A stretch of DNA of 31,845 bases from DATJSN01 sp035504095 (GTDB taxonomy: Bacteria > Planctomycetota > Phycisphaerae > WQYP01): positions 1 through 31,845 of the forward strand of contig DATJSN010000073.1 in the NCBI GenBank assembly GCA_035504095.1. The letters are read 5' to 3'. The translations under genes and the position numbers were made by a program. The notes below the pieces were generated by a model. That model was not told where the DNA came from and did not search any database. It worked only from the letters and a program-made list of their open reading frames with translations. Of this stretch, positions 21,851 through 30,540 are shown piece by piece. Each line of letters starts with the position of its first letter. Positions within the stretch are counted from its first letter, which is position 1.

Positions 21851-23348
21851 TCTCACTAACAAAAATGCCCCGATGAATGCCGAGGAAGTATCCAATGTCG
21901 CTTGGCGCGCCTGCGATACGTTTCGCGGCACGATGGACCCATCCCAATATAAGGATTACGTACTGGTCATGTTGTTTATAAAGTACATTTCTGATCTGTG
22001 GCGGGATAAACGTGAGGGTTATTCCAAGCGTTATGATGGCGACACCGAACGCATTAAGCGAGCCCTTGCGCGTGAGCGGTTTATAGTCCCTCCGGAGTCA
22101 GAATTTCGTTTCCTATATGAGCGACGTGATGCGGCCAACATCGGTGAACTGATCAATATTGGTTTGGAGGCCATCGAAGAATCCAACAAATTAAAACTAG
22201 AAAACGTTTTCCGTAACATCGATTTCAATTCTGAAGCCGCTCTTGGTGAAACCAAGGAACGTAATTACCGACTCAAGCATTTGTTGGAAGATTTTGCAAC
22301 GCTTGATCTTCGGCCAGCACATTTGGAAAACCAAGATGTTATTGGTGATACCTACGAATACCTCATTTACAAATTTGCCAGCGACGCTGGCAAAAAGGGC
22401 GGCGAATTTTATACGCCGCCAGAGGTTTCGCAATTGCTGGCCGAGTTGCTTGATCCCAAGCCCGGCTCACGTATTTGCGATCCGGCGTGCGGATCCGGCT
22501 CGCTGTTGATACGTGTGGGGAAAAAGGTTGGTGATCGCAATGTCGCCCTGTTTGGCCAGGAACGCAACGGCCAGACGTGGGCGCTCTGCCGCATGAATAT
22601 GTTTCTTCACGAGGTGGATGCCGCCCGGATCGAATGGGGCGATACGCTGTTGAATCCCAAGCTGGTCGAAAAGGACAAGCTGATGAAATTCGATATTGTT
22701 GTCGCTAATCCACCGTTTTCTTTAGATAAATGGGGTGCAGAAAGGGCGCCGGCCGATCCATTCAAGCGATTCACACGCGGGACGCCACCGAAGAGTAAAG
22801 CCGACTACGCCTTTATCCTTCATATGATCGAAACCGCCGTTGAAACCGACGGTCGGGTTGACGTTATCGTTCCGCACGGCGTGCTGTTCCGCGGCGGTCA
22901 AGAAGGAAAAATCCGCCAGAAGCTTATAGAAGAAAACCTGCTCGAAGCAGTCATCGGCCTGCCCGCCAATCTTTTCTTCGGAACCGGTATTCCCGCGGCT
23001 ATTTTGCTATTCAATAAGGCTAAGAAAACCAAAGATGTGATGTTCATCGACGCCAGTAATGAATATGAAGATGGCAAGCGACAGAACAAACTTACTACTG
23101 CTAATATCGAAAAGATCGTCGCAACATTCCGCGCCGGAAAAAGTGTACCGAAATACGCGCACCGTGCCACGCCTGTGGAACTAAAAGAGAACGAATTCAA
23201 TCTCAATATCCCGCGATATGTGGATACATTCGTTGAGGAGGAAGAAATCGACGTTGCGAAGCTAGGGGCGAAAATAGAAAAAATAGAAACTGAGTTGGCT
23301 GAAACGCGTAGAGAGATGGCCAAATATCTCAAGGAACTGGCCCTGTGA
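21840..23348 (+). CDS. hsdM: Type I restriction-modification methyltransferase subunit HsdM
   Basis: The 502-residue protein has the N-terminal HsdM helical domain (NVAWRACDTFRGTMDPSQYKDY), the SAM-binding motif D214-PACGSGSLL and the catalytic N290-PPF, preceded by KKGGEFYTP. These belong to the N6-adenine methyltransferase HsdM type. It modifies DNA in a complex with HsdS and provides the M subunit for restriction with HsdR. The C terminus is a charged coiled coil, as usual for contact with HsdS. AAAGGAAAG lies before the ATG. The gene overlaps the half-S gene and its stop overlaps the hsdS start (GTGA). Length matches the family. Confidence 0.96.
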   Translation: MVNNLTNKNAPMNAEEVSNVAWRACDTFRGTMDPSQYKDYVLVMLFIKYISDLWRDKREGYSKRYDGDTERIKRALARERFIVPPESEFRFLYERRDAANIGELINIGLEAIEESNKLKLENVFRNIDFNSEAALGETKERNYRLKHLLEDFATLDLRPAHLENQDVIGDTYEYLIYKFASDAGKKGGEFYTPPEVSQLLAELLDPKPGSRICDPACGSGSLLIRVGKKVGDRNVALFGQERNGQTWALCRMNMFLHEVDAARIEWGDTLLNPKLVEKDKLMKFDIVVANPPFSLDKWGAERAPADPFKRFTRGTPPKSKADYAFILHMIETAVETDGRVDVIVPHGVLFRGGQEGKIRQKLIEENLLEAVIGLPANLFFGTGIPAAILLFNKAKKTKDVMFIDASNEYEDGKRQNKLTTANIEKIVATFRAGKSVPKYAHRATPVELKENEFNLNIPRYVDTFVEEEEIDVAKLGAKIEKIETELAETRREMAKYLKELAL

Positions 23349-24613
23349 CAGATTATACAACTATCAAAGATATTGCGCTGAGACCCATTGTTAATGGGTG
23401 GGATTTGCGACCATTTGCCGAGCTCGCAGATTTTAAGAATGGTTTGAACTACTCAGCCGAGGACATTGGATCAGGCATCAAGTTAATTGGCATACGTGAT
23501 TTCTGGGACGCCTTCTCGATTAACTATGACAATCTTAATCGTGTCCGTGTATCCAAGAATATTGATTCGTCATATTTTCTCGAGGAGGGCGATCTACTTT
23601 TCGTTCGTTCTAATGGGAATAAAGCGTTAATCGGTCGTGTGCTTTACTTAAATGGAATAAATGGACGGATCACGCATTCTGGATTTACTATTCGCGCACG
23701 CATTAACAAGCAAATAATGCTACCAGCATTTGCCGCTTATTATTTTACGTCGCCGCTAGTTAAAAAACAGTTTCATCGATTCGGAGGCGGTACAAATATT
23801 TCGAATCTGACACAATCACTTCTAGAGAACATTGTTCTTCCGGTTCCACCACGGGAAGAACAGGTACAGATTGTGAAGATACTTGAGTGTTGGCGCATAG
23901 GTATAGAAAAGGTGATCTGTCTTCTTAAGCTCAAACGACGTTTGAAACGAGGGTTAATGCAGCAAGTACTTTCCGGCCGTCGCCGCTTCACTGAGTTCAC
24001 AAGCCGGCCATGGCAACCGACATCGCTTTCCACTTTCTTTGCAGAGAAATCTATCGCGAATCTGGACGGCTCTGTTATTGAAGTACTCTCCTGTACGAAA
24101 AAGGGCATACTTCGTCAGGTGGAACGATTTGGGAAACGTCTCGCATCAATTAGGGTTAACAATTATAAAGTGGTTCATCGCGGAGATTTCGTTTATGACC
24201 CGATGCTGTTGTGGGACGCATCTATGGGATTTGTCCGATGTGTCGAGAAGGGCATTGTCTCACCAGCATATGCAACATTTTCTTTTACAGGCAATGATAT
24301 TGACCGAGCCTTCTGCGATCTTCTGTTTGCGTCACACATGATGCGACACCAGTATAAGGTGATATCGCAAGGCACGAATGCTCGGCGTCGCAAGGCATTG
24401 CCTGTTGATTTTCTTAAACTAGCTCCGCTTATGCCTTCAACCGAAATCGAGCGCACATGTGTTTCGGAAATTTTTGGTGTACTTGACCGTGAGATCAATC
24501 TTTTAACACAGCAATTGGCCGCCTTACGAGAGCAGAAAAAAGGTCTGATGCAAAAGCTGCTTACCGGCCAAGTGCGAGTGAATGTAGATAAAGCTCGTCT
24601 GAAAGAAATATAA
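23345..24613 (+). CDS. hsdS: Type I specificity subunit HsdS
   Basis: The 422-residue protein has two target-recognition domains, each followed by a long helix. The conserved helix ends are near-repeats, LMQQVLSGRRRF (204-215) and LMQKLLTGQVRV (401-412), which define the two-fold pseudo-symmetry of HsdS. Each domain reads one half of a bipartite target. The two variable regions (residues 20-170 and 220-370) show no similarity to each other by eye. It starts with GTG overlapping the hsdM stop and is followed by hsdR after two bases. It is a complete S subunit, so the half-S gene upstream is not needed for basic function. Confidence 0.95.
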   Translation: MTDYTTIKDIALRPIVNGWDLRPFAELADFKNGLNYSAEDIGSGIKLIGIRDFWDAFSINYDNLNRVRVSKNIDSSYFLEEGDLLFVRSNGNKALIGRVLYLNGINGRITHSGFTIRARINKQIMLPAFAAYYFTSPLVKKQFHRFGGGTNISNLTQSLLENIVLPVPPREEQVQIVKILECWRIGIEKVICLLKLKRRLKRGLMQQVLSGRRRFTEFTSRPWQPTSLSTFFAEKSIANLDGSVIEVLSCTKKGILRQVERFGKRLASIRVNNYKVVHRGDFVYDPMLLWDASMGFVRCVEKGIVSPAYATFSFTGNDIDRAFCDLLFASHMMRHQYKVISQGTNARRRKALPVDFLKLAPLMPSTEIERTCVSEIFGVLDREINLLTQQLAALREQKKGLMQKLLTGQVRVNVDKARLKEI

Positions 24614-24615
24614 CT

Positions 24616-27600
24616 ATGAGCAATCCGACCACACCGAGCTATCGCGAGGATGACGCTTCACAGATTCCAGCGCTACGGATGTTGATAAATTTGGGGTATG
24701 AGTATCTGACGCCTGATGAAGCTGTGCGCCTTCGCGGCGGAAAAACCAGCGGCGTCATACTCGATGGTGTGTTGGAGAAACAACTCCCCAAGCTTAACCG
24801 CATCAGCTTCAAGAAGCAGGAATACGCATTCAGCGAGGGGAATATCCAATCTGCAATCATGTCGCTAAAGGATGTGCTATATGACGGACTGGTGCGCACC
24901 AACGAAAAGGCATATGACCTTCTCACTCTGGGACGCAGCATGCCGCAGACGATTTTGGGAGATACCAAAAGTTTTCCTCTCATATACATCGATTGGAACC
25001 GCGCCGGGACAAATGCTGACCCAAATGTGTATCACGTGACCGCCGAGTTTGTCGTAGACCGACCAGGGACGGGAGAAACGCGCCGGCCTGATATCGTACT
25101 CTTTGTAAACGGAATTCCTCTTTGTGTAATCGAATGTAAAACGCCGACACTGGCAGGGCATGAGAAACCCGTGGAACAGGCCATCAGCCAGATGATTCGC
25201 AATCAGAAAGATGAGGGGGGTATTCCGAGGCTCTTTGTTTTTTCTCAATTGCTGTTGGCTGTATCTAAGAATGATGCCAAGTACGGAACATGCGGTACGG
25301 CGACAAAATTCTGGGCGGGCTGGCGTGAACGGGAAGATACTGAAGCCCAAGTAGCGGCAATCGTAAAGCAACCGTTGGCGACCGAAATGAAAGACCAGCT
25401 ATTTACGGGGCCATTTCGTTACGCGCGCGCAACATTTGATGAAATCGAGGTGGCTGGGGGGCGAGAGGTCACTGAACAGGATAGAGCGATTTATTCGTTA
25501 TGCAGGCCTGCGCGCCTGCTGGAACTGACGCTGCGATATATGCTCTTCGATGCAGGGGAAAAAAAAATTGCCCGCTACCAGCAATATTTCACGGTCAAGG
25601 AGATTATGAAACGTATACGCCAGCGCGATACCGCAGGCCGACGTAAGGGAGGTGTGGTATGGCACACACAGGGCAGTGGTAAATCATTAACGATGGTGAT
25701 GCTGGCAGAAGCCATTGCGATGGAACAGGAGATAGGAGATTACAAGATTGTGCTTGTGACTGATCGTGTGGACCTGGACGATCAAATATATAAAACATTT
25801 GCCCATTGCGGAGCTGAAGTAGAACAAGCGAAATCCAGCACTGATCTGGGGGGGCTGCTTAACGGATCGACCAAGAGGATTATCACCACGGTCATAAATA
25901 AATTTGAAAGCATTTCCTACCGAAGCGGCGTTCGCAATAAAGATCCTAATATTTTTGTCCTGGTAGACGAAGGGCATCGCGGTCAGTATGGGCAGATACA
26001 CGCAAATATGTGTCGCGTGCTTCCAAATGCCTGCTTTATTGGGTTCACTGGGACGCCGGTGATGAGAAAGGAACGGGACACGATCAAAACTTTCGGTGGA
26101 CTCATTCCTCCGCCATATACAATCGATCAGGCCGTCGCTGATAACGCAGTTGTACGTCTCCTATATGAAGGAAGACATGTAGAACAAAATGTTGAGGCTG
26201 CAGCAATTGATAGCTGGTTTGACAAGATCACGGAAAGTCTGACCAACAAACAGAAAGCCGATTTGAAGCGGAAATTCGCACAGACCGATCAACTCAATAA
26301 AGCCGAACAGAAGGTAATGCGGGTTGCTTATGACATCAGCGTCCACTTCCGAGACAATTGGAAAGGAACTGGATTTAAGGCTCAGCTAGTGACGCCAAGC
26401 AAAGTAACCGCTTTACTCTATAAGAAGTATCTGGATGAGTTTGGAATGGTCAGCAGCGAAGTGCTGATATCAGGACCGGATGATCGCGAAGGCGAGGAGG
26501 ATATCAACGCACCCAGCAGTGATGCGGTGAAGCAATATTGGCAATATACCGTTGGGAAAAACGCGCGATTCCTGACGGAAAAGGATTACAACCGGACGAT
26601 CATTGAAGCATTTAAGCATGGCGAGAGCCCTGAAGTCATTATCGTCGTGGACAAATTGTTGACTGGGTTTGATGCCTCTCGGAACACGATCTTATATTTG
26701 GCGCGGAAGTTGGAGGATTATTTGTTATTGCAGGCGATCGCTCGCGTCAACCGTTTGCACGAAGGTAAAGAATTTGGCTACATAATTGATTACCGCGGAG
26801 TGCTGGGAGCGCTGGACACAGCAATGGCGCTATATCGATCGCTCGAAAATTATGACGCCAAAGATTTAGAAGGCACACTGATAGATATTGAAGCACATGT
26901 CGCGCTGCTTCCACAACGACATTCGGACCTTTGGTCGATTTTTAAGGATGTCCGCAATAATAATGACCCTGAGGCATTTGAACAGCTTCTTATAGACGAT
27001 AAGCTGAGAGATGATTTTTATAAGGCGCTATCTACCTATGCACGAACGCTGGGCATTGCCCTTTCCTCCGCATCATTTTTAGAACAAACGCCACAGGAAA
27101 AATTAAATCGTTACAAGGTTGATCTTAAATTCTTCGCTAATCTCCGAACGGCGGTGAAGCGGCGATATGCTGAAGAAGTGGATTTTGGTGAATATGAGCC
27201 CAAGATTCAAAAATTGATTGATACTTATGTCGGAACCGGAGAGGTACAACAGATCACACCGCTTGTTGATATTTTCGACAATGATGCATTTAGGAAAGAG
27301 GTTGAAGAGCTGACGGGGAAAGTATCCAAGGCGGATACAATTGCTTTCCGAACCAAGAAGACCATTAGTGAGCGAATGGCTGAAGATCCCGCGTTCTATA
27401 AGCGGTTTTCCGAGATGTTAGATGAAGTTATCCGCGCTCACCGAGAAAAGCGACTATCGGATGTCGAATATCTGAAACATACTGAGAAGATTCAAACGGC
27501 AGTTAGGGATAGAACCGGTGATGATTTACCGCCAGAGTTGCGTTCATATGAAGTTGCAAAAGCATTCTATGGAGTTGTACGAGATATCTTACAGGATAAG

Positions 27601-27843
27601 ACAAACAGTGCCGATGTGAGGCAAATAGGTGCCGTAGCAGCGATTCGTATTGATCAGATCATCAGCGATCATCGCATTGTTGATTGGACTACGAATCCAG
27701 ACGTTCAGAATAAAATGAAGACAGAAATTGAGGACTTTCTTTTCGAGTTCGAGAAGACGCTTGGGCTGACAATTTCCTTCGACGATATCGACCGCATAAT
27801 GGAACAATGCATTGAAATTGCGCGTGTGAGATATGCTGCATGA
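24616..27843 (+). CDS. hsdR: Type I restriction endonuclease subunit HsdR
   Basis: The 1075-residue translocase-nuclease has an N-terminal PD-(D/E)XK nuclease domain with D159 (RRPDIVLFVNGIP) and E173-C-K175. The SF2 helicase motor has Walker A G353-SGKS, the DEGH box V450-DEGHR and later GFTGTPV. The C-terminal third is helical and contacts HsdM. HsdR uses ATP to pull DNA past the bound complex and cuts far from the target. The frame is intact and of full length. The stop overlaps the metallopeptidase start (ATGA). Together with hsdM and hsdS this is a complete type I R-M system with no visible inactivating damage. Confidence 0.97.
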   Translation: MSNPTTPSYREDDASQIPALRMLINLGYEYLTPDEAVRLRGGKTSGVILDGVLEKQLPKLNRISFKKQEYAFSEGNIQSAIMSLKDVLYDGLVRTNEKAYDLLTLGRSMPQTILGDTKSFPLIYIDWNRAGTNADPNVYHVTAEFVVDRPGTGETRRPDIVLFVNGIPLCVIECKTPTLAGHEKPVEQAISQMIRNQKDEGGIPRLFVFSQLLLAVSKNDAKYGTCGTATKFWAGWREREDTEAQVAAIVKQPLATEMKDQLFTGPFRYARATFDEIEVAGGREVTEQDRAIYSLCRPARLLELTLRYMLFDAGEKKIARYQQYFTVKEIMKRIRQRDTAGRRKGGVVWHTQGSGKSLTMVMLAEAIAMEQEIGDYKIVLVTDRVDLDDQIYKTFAHCGAEVEQAKSSTDLGGLLNGSTKRIITTVINKFESISYRSGVRNKDPNIFVLVDEGHRGQYGQIHANMCRVLPNACFIGFTGTPVMRKERDTIKTFGGLIPPPYTIDQAVADNAVVRLLYEGRHVEQNVEAAAIDSWFDKITESLTNKQKADLKRKFAQTDQLNKAEQKVMRVAYDISVHFRDNWKGTGFKAQLVTPSKVTALLYKKYLDEFGMVSSEVLISGPDDREGEEDINAPSSDAVKQYWQYTVGKNARFLTEKDYNRTIIEAFKHGESPEVIIVVDKLLTGFDASRNTILYLARKLEDYLLLQAIARVNRLHEGKEFGYIIDYRGVLGALDTAMALYRSLENYDAKDLEGTLIDIEAHVALLPQRHSDLWSIFKDVRNNNDPEAFEQLLIDDKLRDDFYKALSTYARTLGIALSSASFLEQTPQEKLNRYKVDLKFFANLRTAVKRRYAEEVDFGEYEPKIQKLIDTYVGTGEVQQITPLVDIFDNDAFRKEVEELTGKVSKADTIAFRTKKTISERMAEDPAFYKRFSEMLDEVIRAHREKRLSDVEYLKHTEKIQTAVRDRTGDDLPPELRSYEVAKAFYGVVRDILQDKTNSADVRQIGAVAAIRIDQIISDHRIVDWTTNPDVQNKMKTEIEDFLFEFEKTLGLTISFDDIDRIMEQCIEIARVRYAA

Positions 27844-28577
27844 ATTCAGTAACTAGATATCCTGATCAAGTGCAATTTATTTACGGCGGAAAATCTGTCA
27901 TCGTTGAAATAATGTTTCGCGATAAGGATAGCCTCACAATTAGTGTTCACCCCAACCTGCGAGTCACGGCGCTAGCGCCGATAAACCGTTCAATCGAGCA
28001 AATTGCCCGTCGAATTCAGGCGCGGGCCTCCTGGATTTTCAAGCAGCAACGGGAATTTGAGCGGTACCAGCCATTACCAACTCACCGGCGTTATGTATCC
28101 GGTGAGACGCACTTTTATCTTGGCCGGCAATATCGTCTTAAAATCCGGCAGGCGGCAACTGATCGCGTGCAAATGCAATGCGGATATATTTTTATTGACA
28201 CGCGAAGGCCGAAACATAAGCCACGCGTGCGCCGTCTATTAGAGGATTGGTATCGGACTCGGGCCAGAATGGTGCTGGACAAACGCTTTGGGCATTGTAT
28301 TGAGTTGGCAAGAACGCTCGACGTGCCCAATCAGAAACCAATATTACGCAAGATGGTTAAAAGATGGGGTAGTTGTGGGAAGAATCAACGAATTCTGCTC
28401 AATCCGGACCTTATAAAGGTGCCCCCGCCGTGCATTGACTATGTAGTCATCCACGAATTATGTCATCTCAAGATTCTTCACCACAACAAAAAATTTTATG
28501 CCCTTCTATTCAAATACATGCCCGACTGGGAAAAAAGAAAGCAACGCCTCGATGCGATAGCCCTGCCTGCGGCGTGA
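27840..28577 (+). CDS. YgjP/DUF45-type zinc metallopeptidase
   Basis: The 245-residue protein belongs to the YgjP-like DUF45 family: an N-terminal strand-rich part, RRYVSGETHFYLGRQYRL, then a conserved KMVKRWGSCGKNQRILLNPDL stretch, and the zinc-binding HELCHLKILHH motif (H205, E206, H209), with a second conserved segment KFYALL. Members are predicted soluble metallopeptidases. They are often found next to type I R-M genes, and the four-base overlap with hsdR shows it belongs to the operon here. Its role in restriction is not known to me; a function in controlling HsdR or cleaving a protein partner is possible. Confidence 0.88.
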   Translation: MNSVTRYPDQVQFIYGGKSVIVEIMFRDKDSLTISVHPNLRVTALAPINRSIEQIARRIQARASWIFKQQREFERYQPLPTHRRYVSGETHFYLGRQYRLKIRQAATDRVQMQCGYIFIDTRRPKHKPRVRRLLEDWYRTRARMVLDKRFGHCIELARTLDVPNQKPILRKMVKRWGSCGKNQRILLNPDLIKVPPPCIDYVVIHELCHLKILHHNKKFYALLFKYMPDWEKRKQRLDAIALPAA

Positions 28578-28593
28578 TTGTTGAAAGTAAGTA

Positions 28594-29760
28594 ATGACCG
28601 TGTCTGAAAATAATCCTGCTTCTATACCTAATATGAAACCTCCTGCTTGGTGGGCAGAAACTCCTTGGTGGGATGATCCCATATATGCAACGCATTTTGG
28701 TAATGATCGGGATAAATTTCAGGCGGCGTTAGAAGTAATGAAACGCTACTTCGATCGATCCTGGTGGGAAAACGTTTTTACCAACTCCAAGCGGAATTGG
28801 ATGGCCAAATGTTTGATCCCAAAAGGCGAAATTCCTTTGAAATTTATATGGAATATAGGAACTGATATACAACTGTTGGAAAATTCCGAAGGTTTTATGC
28901 CTTCTAAAATGTCCGAATTGAAAAGAGACGAGACTGGCTCTATACAATTAGAGTGCGAAATAGGCGCCATTTTTCGTAGAGCCGGCCTAAAAGTATCGTT
29001 CCCGAAATCCAATAATAGACAACGTACACCCGACTTGATCATCAATGACCAAAACCACAAATTTGCAATGGAATGTAAAAAATTTGATATCGAAGAACGG
29101 GAGTTGTGGGCGCGCGATCTGATGTTGGAAACAATGAAATTTCTATCTTTGAATGCACCAAATAATATCACAGTTCATATAGAACTTTATGACCGTTTAT
29201 CTGATATACGTACAACTGATAAAGATTGCCCGGGACTTAATGAAGCGATATTAAAGGAAATCGTTAATCGGCTTCGGACTTCAGTATCTAAAGTAATAAC
29301 GACCGCAAATCCGTTACCAGACAAATTTGTAATCCCAGGCTTGGGTGAATGTCATGTGATGGAAAATAATGGGGATACCCCTCCTTCGATTGCTGGGTTT
29401 GATATTTCACCATTCCCACAACTACGGCGAATTACCGTGAAAGGTCTTTATGAAGGTTGTGGTCAGATTCCAAAAGAATTACCGGGTATTGTGGTCATAC
29501 AATGTGTGCATTTACCGGATGCCGATCTTACACAATTAGTTTTTGATGTGGCGACGGAGACCGATCATGTTCGTTTTGATAGGATTGTGGCGCTCTTGAT
29601 CATACCTCTTCAATATATTAATCAAAGTAGACAGTCGTTACTTTTTTTAAATCGACATTCGCCATATGCGGGCCGCCCAATGCAAGCCCTTAAGGTACTG
29701 GGTGATGCAATAAAACCTATTGTTTATGGCGGAGAAATTGAACACACGTCAAATGAATAA
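28594..29760 (+). CDS. Uncharacterised protein with PD-(D/E)XK-like nuclease motif
   Basis: I do not recognise the family of this 388-residue protein. Residues 118-163 read as a restriction-endonuclease core: a glutamate-rich helix start (QLECEIGAIFRRAG, E120/E122), T-P146-D147-LII, and ME160-C-K162 thirteen residues later. This gives the E...PD...ExK order, and the spacing suits the fold. The N-terminal third is Trp-rich (PPAWWAETPWW, FDRSWW) and the C-terminal half (VVIQCVHLPDADLTQLVFDVA, IVALLIIPLQYI) looks like a mixed alpha/beta domain. It follows the metallopeptidase by 16 bases on the same strand with a weak ribosome-binding site, and is AT-richer than the hsd genes. A defence nuclease role is a reasonable inference. 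Confidence 0.7.
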   Translation: MTVSENNPASIPNMKPPAWWAETPWWDDPIYATHFGNDRDKFQAALEVMKRYFDRSWWENVFTNSKRNWMAKCLIPKGEIPLKFIWNIGTDIQLLENSEGFMPSKMSELKRDETGSIQLECEIGAIFRRAGLKVSFPKSNNRQRTPDLIINDQNHKFAMECKKFDIEERELWARDLMLETMKFLSLNAPNNITVHIELYDRLSDIRTTDKDCPGLNEAILKEIVNRLRTSVSKVITTANPLPDKFVIPGLGECHVMENNGDTPPSIAGFDISPFPQLRRITVKGLYEGCGQIPKELPGIVVIQCVHLPDADLTQLVFDVATETDHVRFDRIVALLIIPLQYINQSRQSLLFLNRHSPYAGRPMQALKVLGDAIKPIVYGGEIEHTSNE

Positions 29761-29809
29761 ATTGGTTTAGGATTGTGGAGTTTGATTAATCTTGCATAAA
29801 ATTTTTTTA

Positions 29810-30394
29810 TCAAGACCGTTTGAAGTTGGGTAGTTCTTTCTTTTTGACGCACAGAAAATCTTCTATTTGGTATGGCTGTAGTTTCTCGAACTCTGGATAT
29901 TTTGTTTCAAATTCTGACTTTTCCAAAATATCTTTATCTTTCTCATTAAAGCCAAGTGCTTTAGCGCCCGTCCTCGTTCCTCGATGCAGATAAATTTTTT
30001 CAGGATAAATGTTCATGCTGATGCCAATTCTGAATGAAGTGTCGTAATAATACATTTCACCCAAGCCCTTTGCCTGGCCTATGAGTTTATCCTTTATCAA
30101 ATTATGAAGAGCATCAAAGTTTTGACACACTTCAATTTCGCTAATGCATTTACTCAGAATACATTCCGCACATTTTGGTGCTTCGGGATACATCTTTAGG
30201 TTCCACTGGTGAGAATAAAATTTTTGATTTTCATCTCGCGCGAGCGCCGCTTTTTTGATTGCATCTTTGATGGATAAGTTTTGAAAGGCTTTCATGTGTT
30301 CATGGATACGACATCCGTCTTGCTCAAGATAATGCGCAATAAGATGCACCAAAGAGGGATTTTTAATAGATTTTTTATTTTGGGAACATCGCAT
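29810..30394 (-). CDS. Uncharacterised protein with conserved YDTSFRIG...YLHRGTRxGAKALG motif
   Basis: The family is not recognised by name. The 194-residue protein has a Cys-rich stretch C75-AEC-ILSKC83 (CxxCx4C) that could bind metal. It also has a compact, highly conserved-looking core EMYYYDTSFRIGISMNIYP, EKIYLHRGTRTGAKALG, near residues 113-149, resembling segments I recall in small hypothetical proteins of mobile regions. No membrane helix or signal peptide is seen. The start has no clear ribosome-binding site, so it may begin at a later Met. It faces the nuclease gene convergently (49 bases between) and diverges from the DUF3631 gene. It is AT-rich like its neighbour. Confidence 0.55.
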   Translation of the reverse strand: MRCSQNKKSIKNPSLVHLIAHYLEQDGCRIHEHMKAFQNLSIKDAIKKAALARDENQKFYSHQWNLKMYPEAPKCAECILSKCISEIEVCQNFDALHNLIKDKLIGQAKGLGEMYYYDTSFRIGISMNIYPEKIYLHRGTRTGAKALGFNEKDKDILEKSEFETKYPEFEKLQPYQIEDFLCVKKKELPNFKRS

Positions 30395-30504
30395 GAACTA
30401 ATTGTAAGGATAAAAGACAAAAAACTAAAAAGCGTGGCAACGCCGCCCCGTGGGGGTTGGTTTGCCTATTCAGTATTAGGACAGGTCGGTTGCGGAAAAA
30501 CTGT

Positions 30505-30532
30505 CCCCTGTAACCTGTCACCTATAACCTAT
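30505..30532 (+). repeat. Four tandem heptamers NNCCTRT before the DUF3631 gene
   Basis: CCCCTGT, AACCTGT, CACCTAT and AACCTAT follow each other without gaps and end eight bases before the ATG at 30541; AAACTGT immediately before may be a degenerate fifth copy. The period of seven is close to short iterons or a slippage-prone tract. Confidence 0.5.
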
Positions 30533-30540
30533 GGTGCTCT

